This document shows positions 7,574-16,191 of a DNA stretch of 42,590 bases, piece by piece. Under the pieces are notes generated by a model. The model had not been told where the DNA came from. It did not search any database and saw only the letters and a program-made list of their open reading frames with translations. How positions within the stretch are numbered: position 1 is the first letter of the stretch; each line of letters opens with the position of its first letter. Source of the DNA: Bacteroidia bacterium (GTDB lineage: Bacteria; Bacteroidota; Bacteroidia; Flavobacteriales; Flavobacteriaceae); NCBI GenBank assembly GCA_030431695.1, contig JAUIIU010000019.1:1-42590 (forward strand), in the 5' to 3' direction. The position numbers and the translations under genes are program-made.

Positions 7574-10417
7574 TTATTTGATCTCCAGCGCAGCTGTGCC
7601 GGATTTTCCTTCTGTAAAGATCTTAACCGTATACAAACCTTTGGGCAAATAGCACACACCATTGTCCGCTGCCTCGATATCCTTTCCTCGCTTCTTCATC
7701 GCTTTCTTTCCTTTGTCTGAAACCGACAGGTCATACTCAACGATGTTGATCCCAAGGTCCACATTAGAGGTGAATTCATTATAAGTGATCCCGTCGTCAT
7801 CGGTAACAAGGATGGTCGCTTCACTTCCGGAAGGACTGTAGAACTGTATAGACGTTGAAGGAGTAATAACCTCAGACCACGTGCTGAAACTGCTTCCCCA
7901 TCGTCTCGAATATCGTACCGGTGCTATTTCAGCAACCAGAACTTCACCCATATTTTCGGTGGTCATTTGTTCGAGCACCTCTGTGTCGGCCCTGTAAAAC
8001 GATCTGCCATGTGTCCCAAGAATAAGGTCCTTATCCCTTTCCTGTACCACCAGGTCGTGAACCGCCACATTAGGCAAGCCTTCGGCAAACACCTGCCAAC
8101 TTGTACCCCTGTCGAAACTAACCCAGGCGCCATTGTCCGTTCCCAGGTACAACACATCTTCATTGTTCGGGTCTTCCTTGATCACATTTACAGGAGAGGC
8201 CGGAAGATTACCGGATATGGGTTTCCATACCTGGCCGTAGTCATCACTCATATAGACATAAGGAGTAAAATCATCCCAGCGATATCCGTTTAGGGTCACA
8301 TAAATACGTTCTTTTTTATGGTGGGAAGCAATCACACGACTCACCCATAGATCTGCCGGGAAGGATCCCGAAATATTGATCCAATTGCCTCCGCCGTTTC
8401 GTGTAACATGAACCAACCCATCATCACTTCCTGCATATATCAACCCGAACTGAAAGGATGATTCACTTAAAGTGGTAAGGGTGCCATAGGCAACATTCCC
8501 GGGCTTTCCGCCTTTTGTGAGATCACCTGAAATCGCCTCCCAGTCGTTTCCTTTATTCATACTACGCATAAGTTTGTTTCCGCCCAGGTAAAGAATATCC
8601 TGGTTGTGACCGCTCAGCAGTATTGGTGTTTGCCAGTTGTAACGATATGGTGCCTCACCCAACTCATGCTTAGGCTGAATGTACTGTTGGTCGTCATTGG
8701 ACAGGTCCAGCCTGAAATAATTTCCAAATTGGAAACCGGTATAGACGATATCGGTATTGCGACTATCGATCTGTACCTGCATTCCATCCCCACCCATGAT
8801 AAACTTATAGGGATACTCACCTCCCTGGTGCCATCCGTTGCCCATTCGGGAATTATGAGCCCCCTTCCAAACTCCATTGTCCTGTAATCCGCCATACACA
8901 TTGTACGGCTCTTCATTATCGACGTTTACCGTATAAAACTGACCCACAGCCGGAGCGTTGTTCTTGATCCAGCTCGCACCATCATCGTAGGATATATTCA
9001 CCCCTCCATCGTTTCCGTTGATCAAGTGTCCCGGCATCGCAGGGTTGATCCAAAGTGCGTGATGATCGGCGTGAACATTGTCTGCGCTGATAGATTCAAA
9101 AGATTTTCCCCCGTCTGCCGATTTAAGGATCGGAACCCCGTAAATGTAGATCTTGTTTCCATTTGAAGGATCGACATGTATCTTTCCGAAATAATACCCA
9201 TAAGAATAATAGACCCCATCGAGATAACCTTCGTGGGTCTTCTTCCATGTACTACCGCCGTCATCGCTTTTGTACACCTCGGCACCAATTACAGGCGTAT
9301 CGAACAGCATGGTATTGGCATCCTCCAGGTATTTGGTTAGATCTATCGGTTTTACTGCCCCGCTCTTTACCATATTCTTTACGTTCTCTGCCGTGTATTT
9401 TTCCTGGAAGCCGTTCTGTCTCAGAAAATCCTTCAGTTTTTTGTTGTCCAGTGAAAGGAACTGGGCGGCTGTCATGTTTCTGAAATCCTCCTTGGTGAGC
9501 ATTTCATTGTCCTTCTTCTCTTCCTTTTCTTTTTTCCTTCGGAACTGATTGTCGTGAATAGCGTATACCGTATTTCCATCGACCACGGCTATTCCAATGC
9601 GGCCTACGCCGTCACCAGTCGGGAAACCACTCTTTGGTGTTGAAACTTTTGTCCATGTATTTCCGGCATCTGTGCTTTTATAGATCGCACTACCCTCACC
9701 ATTACCCCTGAAATTCCAGGCTTTCCTGTCCTTATCCCATGAAGTGGCATAGACCAGGCTGAAATTATCAGGGTCCGTATCCATTTCGATGATCCCGGTT
9801 TGGTCATCCACAAAAAGTGTCCGGTTCCAGGTTTCGCCACCATCTGTCGATTTATACACTCCACGCTCACTGTTGCCTGAGTAGAGATGGCCTACCGAAC
9901 TCACCAGTATTTCGTTTGGGTCGTCCGGATTGAGAATGATCTTACTGATATGATGGCTGTCCTTCAAACCCATATTATTCCAGGTTTTTCCTCCATCCGA
10001 AGATCGGAGCAATCCGATCCCCGCATAGGACGACCTCGATGCATTCACTTCTCCTGTGCCTACCCAGATCACCTTGTTCTTCCAATCCACTGCAAGACTT
10101 CCTACATTCTGCGTTGGGGCACTATCCAGAACCGGTTCAAAGGAGGTCCCGTTATTGTTCGTATACCAAACACCGCCACTGGCGTAACCTACGTAAAACT
10201 CTGTGGGGTTGCCGGGATTAACAGCCAGATCGACCACCCGCCCGCTCATGATTGTTGGTCCGATACTTTCAAAAGGGAGGTTTTTAACAATAGATGTTTC
10301 GGCTTCCTGTTTTTTCATCAGGATCCCTTTTTCGACATCGGATACGGTTGTTGCTTTTGGTTGTGCCAGCACCGTGGCAGTTAGCATAGAAATAGTGAAT
10401 AGGAGTATTTTTTTCAT
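7574..10417 (-). CDS. VPS10/sortilin-type BNR-repeat glycosyl hydrolase-like propeller protein, secreted
   Basis: 947 residues. A signal peptide (MKKILLFTISMLTATVLAQ) is followed by many BNR/Asp-box repeats such as SSDGGKTWNNM, STDGGETWNRT, STDAGNTWTKV, SDDGGSTWKKT, SADGGKSF, YDDGASW and SFDRGTSWQV. Together they indicate one or two large beta-propellers of the VPS10/sortilin-like or xyloglucanase-like class. A lysine- and glutamate-rich helical insert (about residues 290-375, starting KKEKEEKKDNE) interrupts the propeller. The C-terminus (about 840-947) looks like a small beta-sandwich ending AALEIK and lacks the KRxxxK tail of a type A sorting domain, so the export route beyond the inner membrane is uncertain. 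Such proteins are common in Flavobacteriaceae and no substrate is established to my knowledge. I see no clear promoter upstream. Confidence 0.88.
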   Translation of the reverse strand: MKKILLFTISMLTATVLAQPKATTVSDVEKGILMKKQEAETSIVKNLPFESIGPTIMSGRVVDLAVNPGNPTEFYVGYASGGVWYTNNNGTSFEPVLDSAPTQNVGSLAVDWKNKVIWVGTGEVNASRSSYAGIGLLRSSDGGKTWNNMGLKDSHHISKIILNPDDPNEILVSSVGHLYSGNSERGVYKSTDGGETWNRTLFVDDQTGIIEMDTDPDNFSLVYATSWDKDRKAWNFRGNGEGSAIYKSTDAGNTWTKVSTPKSGFPTGDGVGRIGIAVVDGNTVYAIHDNQFRRKKEKEEKKDNEMLTKEDFRNMTAAQFLSLDNKKLKDFLRQNGFQEKYTAENVKNMVKSGAVKPIDLTKYLEDANTMLFDTPVIGAEVYKSDDGGSTWKKTHEGYLDGVYYSYGYYFGKIHVDPSNGNKIYIYGVPILKSADGGKSFESISADNVHADHHALWINPAMPGHLINGNDGGVNISYDDGASWIKNNAPAVGQFYTVNVDNEEPYNVYGGLQDNGVWKGAHNSRMGNGWHQGGEYPYKFIMGGDGMQVQIDSRNTDIVYTGFQFGNYFRLDLSNDDQQYIQPKHELGEAPYRYNWQTPILLSGHNQDILYLGGNKLMRSMNKGNDWEAISGDLTKGGKPGNVAYGTLTTLSESSFQFGLIYAGSDDGLVHVTRNGGGNWINISGSFPADLWVSRVIASHHKKERIYVTLNGYRWDDFTPYVYMSDDYGQVWKPISGNLPASPVNVIKEDPNNEDVLYLGTDNGAWVSFDRGTSWQVFAEGLPNVAVHDLVVQERDKDLILGTHGRSFYRADTEVLEQMTTENMGEVLVAEIAPVRYSRRWGSSFSTWSEVITPSTSIQFYSPSGSEATILVTDDDGITYNEFTSNVDLGINIVEYDLSVSDKGKKAMKKRGKDIEAADNGVCYLPKGLYTVKIFTEGKSGTAALEIK

Positions 10418-10512
10418 ATGGGTTGTATTTCAGATATTGAAAGTACAGAATCTTGTCCTAATCCAAAATTTTTTTCAAGTTTAACCGTGATGTTCACCTT
10501 AACTTTTTGATG

Positions 10513-10520
10513 TATTTTTG
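10513..10520 (+). promoter_or_regulatory. -7 promoter box for the aminopeptidase P gene
   Basis: TATTTTTG matches TAnnTTTG exactly, 22 bp upstream of the start codon at 10543. The predicted leader is therefore very short. A matching -33 TTG is not obvious. Confidence 0.5.
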
Positions 10521-10542
10521 AAAGAATTCAGAAATCATACTC

Positions 10543-11835
10543 ATGAAATATTTCCCGATCGACAAGCAACTATACATTCAGAACCGAAAGAATTTTATGG
10601 CAGAGATGAAGCCGAAAAGTCTTGCGGTTTTTAACAGCAATGATATCTACCCGATTAGTGCCGACAGCACCATGCCCTTCCAACAACACCGTGATATCCT
10701 CTACCTCAGCGGGGTAGATCAGGAAGAAAGCATACTGGTACTGTTCCCGGACGCAGTGGATGAAAAGCACAGGGAAGTACTTTTTCTGAGGGAAACCAAC
10801 GAACATATTGCCATCTGGGAAGGTGAAAAGCTCACTAAGGAACGTGCCTTTGAAGTAAGCGGGATCAAGTCGGTGTACTGGCTGTCGGATTTCGACAAAA
10901 TATTCTTCGAACTGATGACCCAGGCCGAGACGATCTACTTTAATACCAATGAGCACTATCGCCAATCTGTTGAGACCGAAACCCGTGAAGATCGTTTTAT
11001 AAAATCGACCAAACAACAATTCCCGGCTCACACCTATGCGAAGAGCAATCCGATACTGCAGCGGTTGCGTTCGGTAAAGGACCAGATTGAGATCGATGTC
11101 CTGCAAACTGCCTGCGACATCACCGAAAAAGGTTTCCGAAGGGTATTGGGATTTATTAAGCCGGGAGTATGGGAATACGAGATAGAAGCAGAGTATATGC
11201 ACGAGTTCCTTCGGAATCGTTCGGACGGATTTGCCTATACGCCGATCATCGCCAGCGGTAATAACGCGAATGTGCTGCATTATATTCAGAATAATCAAAA
11301 ATGCCAGGATGGGGACCTGATCCTAATGGATGTAGGAGCGAGCTACGCTAATTATAGCAGTGACATGACCAGGACCGTACCTGTTAACGGGAGATTTACA
11401 GATAGACAGCGCTCTGTATACGATGCAGTGCAAAGAGTAAAGGATGAGGCAACGAAACTACTCGTGCCGGGCGCCTTTTGGAAAGAATATCATGTCGAAG
11501 TTGGCAAATTGATGACCTCGGAATTATTAGGCCTTGGCCTGATCGATAAGGCTGATGTACAGAATGAGGACCCGGACTGGCCCGCCTATAAGAAATACTT
11601 CATGCACGGCACCAGCCATCATATGGGACTGGACACCCATGATTACGGAATCCTCTGGGAACCGATAAAAGCCGGTATGGTATTCACTGTTGAACCCGGG
11701 ATCTATATCCCTGAGGAAGGATTCGGAATTCGTATAGAGGACGATGTAGTGGTCCGCGAGAATGGAGAACCGTTCAACCTTATGAGGAACATCCCGATCG
11801 AAGCAGGCGAGATAGAGGATCTGATGAACTCCTAG
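10543..11835 (+). CDS. pepP: Aminopeptidase P family Xaa-Pro aminopeptidase
   Basis: 430 residues, close to the E. coli PepP length. It removes the N-terminal residue from peptides with proline in second position. The N-terminal AMP_N domain (about 1-165) is followed by the pita-bread creatinase-fold catalytic domain. The five metal ligands can be placed: Asp263 (LMDVGAS), Asp274 (SSDMTRT), His359 (HGTSHHMGLD), Glu384 (VEPGIYI) and Glu399 (RIEDDVV). No signal peptide is present, so it is cytoplasmic. It is a single-gene unit between its own promoter box and a hairpin at 11848-11883. Confidence 0.95.
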   Translation: MKYFPIDKQLYIQNRKNFMAEMKPKSLAVFNSNDIYPISADSTMPFQQHRDILYLSGVDQEESILVLFPDAVDEKHREVLFLRETNEHIAIWEGEKLTKERAFEVSGIKSVYWLSDFDKIFFELMTQAETIYFNTNEHYRQSVETETREDRFIKSTKQQFPAHTYAKSNPILQRLRSVKDQIEIDVLQTACDITEKGFRRVLGFIKPGVWEYEIEAEYMHEFLRNRSDGFAYTPIIASGNNANVLHYIQNNQKCQDGDLILMDVGASYANYSSDMTRTVPVNGRFTDRQRSVYDAVQRVKDEATKLLVPGAFWKEYHVEVGKLMTSELLGLGLIDKADVQNEDPDWPAYKKYFMHGTSHHMGLDTHDYGILWEPIKAGMVFTVEPGIYIPEEGFGIRIEDDVVVRENGEPFNLMRNIPIEAGEIEDLMNS

Positions 11836-11847
11836 AAGTTTTAAACA

Positions 11848-11883
11848 AAAAAGACCATCCGCACGAGACGGATGACCTTCTTT
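11848..11883. terminator. Probable bidirectional terminator
   Basis: CATCCG (11856-11861) and CGGATG (11869-11874) form a 6-bp stem with a 7-base loop, and an outer AAG/CTT pairing extends it past a small internal loop. It is flanked by an A-run on the left and CTTCTTT on the right. It lies between converging genes. Confidence 0.6.
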
Positions 11884-11903
11884 CAGATTGTCGTTTCCGT
11901 TAC

Positions 11904-12200
11904 CTATACGTGCAGCACGCCGTTCTCGGCAGCTGCGAACTCATTCCAGTTATAACTGTCTGCCTGGTCGTCATTCGTCCAGTTCCCATCAACTAAATAA
12001 CGAAATTCATAGGATTGGTCCGTATCCAGGTTCACTGTTCCTTTGAAGGATCCGTTCTTCAGTTTTTTCAGAGGTGTGGATTCTGTGTTCCATTCGTTAA
12101 ACGAACCGGCAACTTTCACTTCGTTCGCTTCTGCAGCGGGAACCGTGAATGTCACTTTACACACAGGTTTGCTTTTTAAATATTGTTTTGAGATAGCCAT
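11904..12200 (-). CDS. Small glycogen-binding-like E-set (CBM48/isoamylase N-terminal) protein
   Basis: 98 residues from the ATG at 12200 (MAISKQYLKSKPVCKVTFTV). The frame can be opened to 12266, but the extra residues look non-coding. The sequence has the early-set beta-sandwich signature of AMPK-beta/isoamylase N-terminal domains: VKVAGSFNEWN, then a PL(K) linker, GSFKGTVNL, YEFRYLVDGNW and a DPxA-like NDDQADSYN. This family usually recognises alpha-glucans, either as part of larger enzymes or as stand-alone small proteins in Flavobacteriia. There is no catalytic domain and no glycogen gene nearby, so the role is unknown. There is no signal peptide, so it is cytoplasmic. Confidence 0.85.
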   Translation of the reverse strand: MAISKQYLKSKPVCKVTFTVPAAEANEVKVAGSFNEWNTESTPLKKLKNGSFKGTVNLDTDQSYEFRYLVDGNWTNDDQADSYNWNEFAAAENGVLHV

Positions 12201-12465
12201 GATTATAAGATTAATAGTTCGCAGTAAATCTAGAATACAAAAGCATGAGAACAAACGGTTAAACAATAAAAAATCAGTGATTTACGAATATCGCAATAAG
12301 GAGGCGGTAAGATTGAGAAGTTGCAAAAGAAGCATGTTTAAAAAAGTGAATTTTTCAAATTATATAAGCTATTCTTGTTGCGGGTAGAGCACGAAAAAAA
12401 CCACTACATCGTTTTCGTCCTGCCATCGAAATTAGCCGATATGTCAAAAAAACGTCAGATCTGCA

Positions 12466-13770
12466 TCAATCCTCATGATTTTTCTTTCGATCCCTGGACA
12501 AAAAGAGTGGTAGATTCGTCAATATAAAAACCAGGACCGTGGGTAGGATCCAACCCATATGGACCTCAGAGAACGGAATAATCCTGTGCAGGGTTTGAAG
12601 TATTTCCTGGGGGAGCAGTTCGAAATTCAGCGTGATTAGGAAATCGGGGATACTGAAAACTATGGTTGTTATCACGGTGGCACGATATACGAGACTTGAA
12701 GCATATCTTTCAGAAGTAATACTGAGTATGATCAACACTATGGTGATGGGATAGATGAACATCAGGGCAGGTATGGCCACATCGATGATATAACCAACCG
12801 TGTTCTGTCCAACCAGAACCCCGATGATACAACTGGCTATGGCAGTGGCTGCGAATACCCGCTTCGAATTTCCAAACAAACCGCTGAAGAAATCAGAAGT
12901 TCCGGCAACTACACCTACGGCGGTTGTGAAACAGGCAAGTGCCACAAGGACAGCAAGAAAGGCCGTTCCCACATTCCCCAAAGACATGGAACTGAGCAGG
13001 TTCAGGAGTTCGGTTCGGTTGGCGACCTCCTGGGAACCGCTTTGCCACGCTCCCAGGGCGATCAGTCCGGCATAGATAACAAACAGCCCGATTCCCGCCA
13101 ATAGACCGGCCTTTGATATGATCTTCTTCCTGCTCGCATAGTCGGTACTCCCCTGGAGTCCGATGGAGATCACGATCACACCTCCTACAACCACTCCGCC
13201 AATCGCATCGAAGGTTTGATAACCCTCAAGTATCCCTTCCGTAAAAGAGTTTTCAAAGGCTGAAGCGGCAAGAGGACCACTATCGGCTGCAAGACCCAGA
13301 ACTATTACCAGTAAAAGGATCAGGATGATCAGAGGTGTGAGATATTTCCCGATGATACTTAGTATTTTATTCCTATTCAGAACAAAAAGCAGGACCAGGG
13401 CGAAATAAATGAGGCTTAAACTTAATGCTGAAAGGTCGAAATACGGTTGAATTGCCATCTCATAGGTTACCGATGCCGTCCTTGGTGAGGGTAGAGAAAC
13501 GGAAATTGCATAGACTAAAACAGAATAGGCCACAGCAAACCAGGGCGATACTTTGTTGCCAAAATCCAGCATAGTCCCCTGGAGTTTCGAATGACCGTAT
13601 ATGGCCAGGATCGGTATCACTACGGCCGAAACTGCAAATCCAAGCGCTACCAGGTACCATTCGGTACCCGCATTATACCCGAGAAAGGGTGGTAACACGA
13701 GATTACCTGCCCCGAAGAAAAGCGAGAATAAGGCGAATGCGGTTACAATAATTTGCCTGCTTTGAGACAT
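12466..13770 (-). CDS. brnQ: Branched-chain amino acid transport system II carrier protein
   Basis: 434 residues, with about twelve hydrophobic segments spanning almost the whole length. The N-terminus MSQSRQIIVTAFALFSLFFGAGNLVLPPFLGYNAG carries the FFGAGNL(I/V)PP signature of the LIVCS (BrnQ) family, which imports leucine, isoleucine and valine with Na+ or H+. The length is normal for the family. The gene is divergent from the hydrolase at 13800 with only 29 bp between start codons, so the two genes must share or overlap promoter elements. The 199 bp downstream (12267-12465, towards the E-set gene) hold no gene or hairpin I can support. Confidence 0.95.
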   Translation of the reverse strand: MSQSRQIIVTAFALFSLFFGAGNLVLPPFLGYNAGTEWYLVALGFAVSAVVIPILAIYGHSKLQGTMLDFGNKVSPWFAVAYSVLVYAISVSLPSPRTASVTYEMAIQPYFDLSALSLSLIYFALVLLFVLNRNKILSIIGKYLTPLIILILLLVIVLGLAADSGPLAASAFENSFTEGILEGYQTFDAIGGVVVGGVIVISIGLQGSTDYASRKKIISKAGLLAGIGLFVIYAGLIALGAWQSGSQEVANRTELLNLLSSMSLGNVGTAFLAVLVALACFTTAVGVVAGTSDFFSGLFGNSKRVFAATAIASCIIGVLVGQNTVGYIIDVAIPALMFIYPITIVLIILSITSERYASSLVYRATVITTIVFSIPDFLITLNFELLPQEILQTLHRIIPFSEVHMGWILPTVLVFILTNLPLFLSRDRKKNHED

Positions 13771-13799
13771 TAGCGGATATTTGCCATGAAGATAGAAAA

Positions 13800-14570
13800 A
13801 TGATCTTTTCCTATAACAACAAGTCGATTCACTACCAAATTTCCGGCAAAGGTCCGGCAGTTTTATTGTTACATGGATTCCTGGAGAATGGAGGCATGTG
13901 GAAGGAAATGCTGCCTTTGTTGAGTAAAAAGGCCACCGTCCTGGTTCCGGACCTCCCCGGTCATGGAAAGAGCGATGTCTATGGCGAAACTCATAGCATG
14001 GAGTTCATGGCCGAAGTCGTTCACGAACTTCTGAAACACCATAAGATTGGCAATGTCAGCCTGGTGGGTCACTCCATGGGAGGATATGTGGCACTGGCCT
14101 TCATGGAGCAATATCCGGATATGGTTCGGCAGGTGATCATGCTGAACTCAACCACCTTTGCCGATTCCGAGGAGCGGAGGATGAACCGTGACAGGGCCAT
14201 AGAATTAATTAAGAAGAACAAATCATTATTCATTCCGGTTGCGATCCAAAACCTATTCGCCGAAGACACCCGCGATCAATTTACAGCGGAGATCCGACAG
14301 CTGATCGATGAAGCCAATCAAATCCCTGTTGATGGAATTCTGGCGGCTATACGGGGTATGCGGGATCGTAAGGACCGAAGCCACATCCTCAAAGCATTCG
14401 ACGGCAGCAAGCTCATTTTGGCCGGCAAAAAAGACCTGATCATTCCTCTTTCCGACTCCAAACAGGCCGCTATCGAAACAGGAACAACACTTATAGAAGT
14501 AGATTCCGGGCACATGACACTGGTGGAAAATGTTAAAGAAATCTCCAGAATTGTGCATTTCATCGAATAA
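13800..14570 (+). CDS. Alpha/beta hydrolase
   Basis: 256 residues, with the complete catalytic set of the alpha/beta hydrolase fold. The oxyanion HGFLENGGMW motif is near residue 25, the nucleophile Ser92 lies in the elbow GHSMGG, the acid is in the strand AGKKDLIIP, and the histidine is in DSGHMTLVE near the C-terminus. There is no signal peptide. Family members hydrolyse esters, lactones or C-C bonds; the substrate cannot be read from the sequence. The start codon is very close to a GATATTTG element (13776-13783, one mismatch to the -7 consensus), so the mRNA may be nearly leaderless. Confidence 0.92.
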   Translation: MIFSYNNKSIHYQISGKGPAVLLLHGFLENGGMWKEMLPLLSKKATVLVPDLPGHGKSDVYGETHSMEFMAEVVHELLKHHKIGNVSLVGHSMGGYVALAFMEQYPDMVRQVIMLNSTTFADSEERRMNRDRAIELIKKNKSLFIPVAIQNLFAEDTRDQFTAEIRQLIDEANQIPVDGILAAIRGMRDRKDRSHILKAFDGSKLILAGKKDLIIPLSDSKQAAIETGTTLIEVDSGHMTLVENVKEISRIVHFIE

Positions 14571-14578
14571 TTTATGCT

Positions 14579-14601
14579 TTTTGTCGGTTTTTTCGATAAA
14601 A
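14579..14601. other. AT-rich hairpin between the hydrolase and the small CxxC protein gene
   Basis: TTTTGTCG (14579-14586) can pair with CGATAAAA (14594-14601), with one G-T wobble and a GTTTTTT loop. It may act as a weak terminator for the hydrolase. TATATTCG at 14606-14613, next to it, matches the -7 consensus with one mismatch and could drive the next gene. Confidence 0.35.
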
Positions 14602-14638
14602 AAATTATATTCGGTATGTAAAACAAACCAAAGAATCT

Positions 14639-14908
14639 ATGAAATCCTCCCCAAAAACCAATCGTTCGCTGTCCGGCCTGCTGTGCGTAGCCTTTGGCCA
14701 TGACTACATCGTCACTCGAAAAGTAACCAATCATATCAATGAGTATAAATGCTCACACTGCGGTCGCGAAGTGGCTGAAAATGATACGGGTCATTTGGAG
14801 GTACTCACCCAGAATCTGAAGCACACGCATTCGATCCTGGCTACTTTCTTTCAGAAAAAGAATCAGAAAATATCCACTACACTTTTAAGGACCAGGGATG
14901 TAGCTTAA
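14639..14908 (+). CDS. Small conserved-type protein with a CxxC knuckle
   Basis: 89 residues with no signal peptide or membrane segment. It contains LLCVAFGHDYIVT, then a NEYKCSHCGREV knuckle with one CxxC pair, and a basic tail (FFQKKNQK). The layout (GH-D near the N-terminus, then CxxCG) resembles small rubredoxin-like or zinc-ribbon proteins such as DUF1660. Only Cys17 and the CxxC pair are available for metal, possibly with His residues, so binding is uncertain. I think it is a real gene because the sequence is protein-like and it has plausible upstream spacing. It converges on thiL with 51 bp between. Confidence 0.75.
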   Translation: MKSSPKTNRSLSGLLCVAFGHDYIVTRKVTNHINEYKCSHCGREVAENDTGHLEVLTQNLKHTHSILATFFQKKNQKISTTLLRTRDVA

Positions 14909-14959
14909 ATGATTATAGGATTCTCCCGATTCCCAACCAACCACTTCTGAACCCAGAAG

Positions 14960-16012
14960 TTATTCTTCCTTTAAAGCGTTCCAACCCCTTGCAATGAGCG
15001 GGATCTTCTCTTCCGCCCGACTGATAAGATGTGCACCGTCTCCCGGGGACGTCATATGTCCGATGACCGTCAGATTCGGATTCCCTTTTATCTTCGGAAA
15101 GTCCTCTTGTCTGATCGTCATCAGTAATTCATAATCCTCTCCCCCGCTTAGTGCGATTGTCGTACTGTCCAGCTGAAATTCCTCACAGGTCTGGATTACC
15201 TGTGGATCCAGCGGGATCTTTTCCTCGTAGAGATTACAACCTACACCGGATTCTTTACACAAGTGCAGTATTTCCGATGACAAGCCATCGCTGATGTCGA
15301 TCATAGCCGTTGGCAGTACTTCAAGTTCCGCCAGTAAACTAGGTATATCCTTTCGCGCTTCGGGTTTTAGTTGTCGTTCCACCAGGTAGGTATACGGTTC
15401 GAGGTCGGGTTGAGCATTGGGATTTACTTCAAATACCTTCTTCTCCCTTTCCAGAACCTGTAGTCCAAGATACGCGGCACCCAGGTCTCCGGTAACAACT
15501 AACAGATCATTCTCACCGGCACCGCTGCGATAGGTAACCCGTTCGCTCTCTACCTGGCCTACAGCCGAGATGCTGATGATGAGTCCGGATGTTGATGAAG
15601 TGGTATCTCCGCCAACCACATCGACACCATATAATTTTGCCGCAGTCGCTATTCCGCTGTACAATTCCTCAACCGCCTCTACCGGGAAACGATTAGAGAG
15701 GGCGATGGATACAATGATCTGTGTAGCCTCGGCATTCATCGCGTACACATCGGACAGGTTCACTATAACCGATTTATAGCCAAGGTGTTTAAGGGGCATA
15801 TAACCAAGATCGAAATGAACACCTTCCACCAGCATATCACTGGTAAGTACAAGCTGTTTGTTTTCTTCGGAAGAGATCACGGCCGCATCGTCGCCTATTC
15901 CTTTTACCGAAGTAGGTTGTTTAAGCTGAAATCCTTTTGTAAGATGTGCGATCAAACCGAATTCACCCAATTCCGAAACCGGAGTTCTTGCCTGCTCCTT
16001 GTCTTCAAACAT
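14960..16012 (-). CDS. thiL: Thiamine-phosphate kinase
   Basis: 350 residues, the normal length. It phosphorylates thiamine monophosphate to thiamine diphosphate with ATP, the last step of the pathway. The AIR-synthase/ThiL fold is shown by GIGDDAAV (residues 38-45), LTSDMLVEGVHFD, VNLSDVYAMNA (with Asp88), VVGGDTTSS, LGAAYLGLQ and MIDISDGLSSEI; the clustered aspartates bind Mg2+. No other thiamine gene lies in the window. The gene has a perfect -7 box at 16033-16040. Confidence 0.97.
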   Translation of the reverse strand: MFEDKEQARTPVSELGEFGLIAHLTKGFQLKQPTSVKGIGDDAAVISSEENKQLVLTSDMLVEGVHFDLGYMPLKHLGYKSVIVNLSDVYAMNAEATQIIVSIALSNRFPVEAVEELYSGIATAAKLYGVDVVGGDTTSSTSGLIISISAVGQVESERVTYRSGAGENDLLVVTGDLGAAYLGLQVLEREKKVFEVNPNAQPDLEPYTYLVERQLKPEARKDIPSLLAELEVLPTAMIDISDGLSSEILHLCKESGVGCNLYEEKIPLDPQVIQTCEEFQLDSTTIALSGGEDYELLMTIRQEDFPKIKGNPNLTVIGHMTSPGDGAHLISRAEEKIPLIARGWNALKEE

Positions 16013-16032
16013 ATTCGTGCTAATTTGTTCAG

Positions 16033-16040
16033 CAAAAATA
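16033..16040 (-). promoter_or_regulatory. -7 promoter box for thiL
   Basis: On the reverse strand the bases read TATTTTTG, an exact TAnnTTTG match, 21 bp upstream of the thiL start. No clear -33 TTG lies at the right distance. Confidence 0.5.
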
Positions 16041-16191
16041 CTGTTTCAAAACATAGCAGCCCGGATTTACCTTATTTTTAATGAAGACTTTGAGAGGGAT
16101 TATACTTCAGTATACTCTTCATTTATAAAAGACGAGCCCAACTATTTCACAATTCCGAGAATGTTAAATACATTTAACCATTATGTTGAAG

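Noticed and set aside
10570-11298. 242-codon open frame antisense to the aminopeptidase gene
   Set aside because: The sense strand encodes all five metal ligands of aminopeptidase P; the antisense product is not recognisable.
12043-12387. 114-codon plus-strand frame across the E-set gene and the following gap
   Set aside because: Low-complexity, basic product, mostly antisense to a recognised domain; no promoter.
12267-12465. Possible tRNA or small RNA in the gap downstream of brnQ
   Set aside because: No cloverleaf, CCA end or strong hairpin could be drawn.
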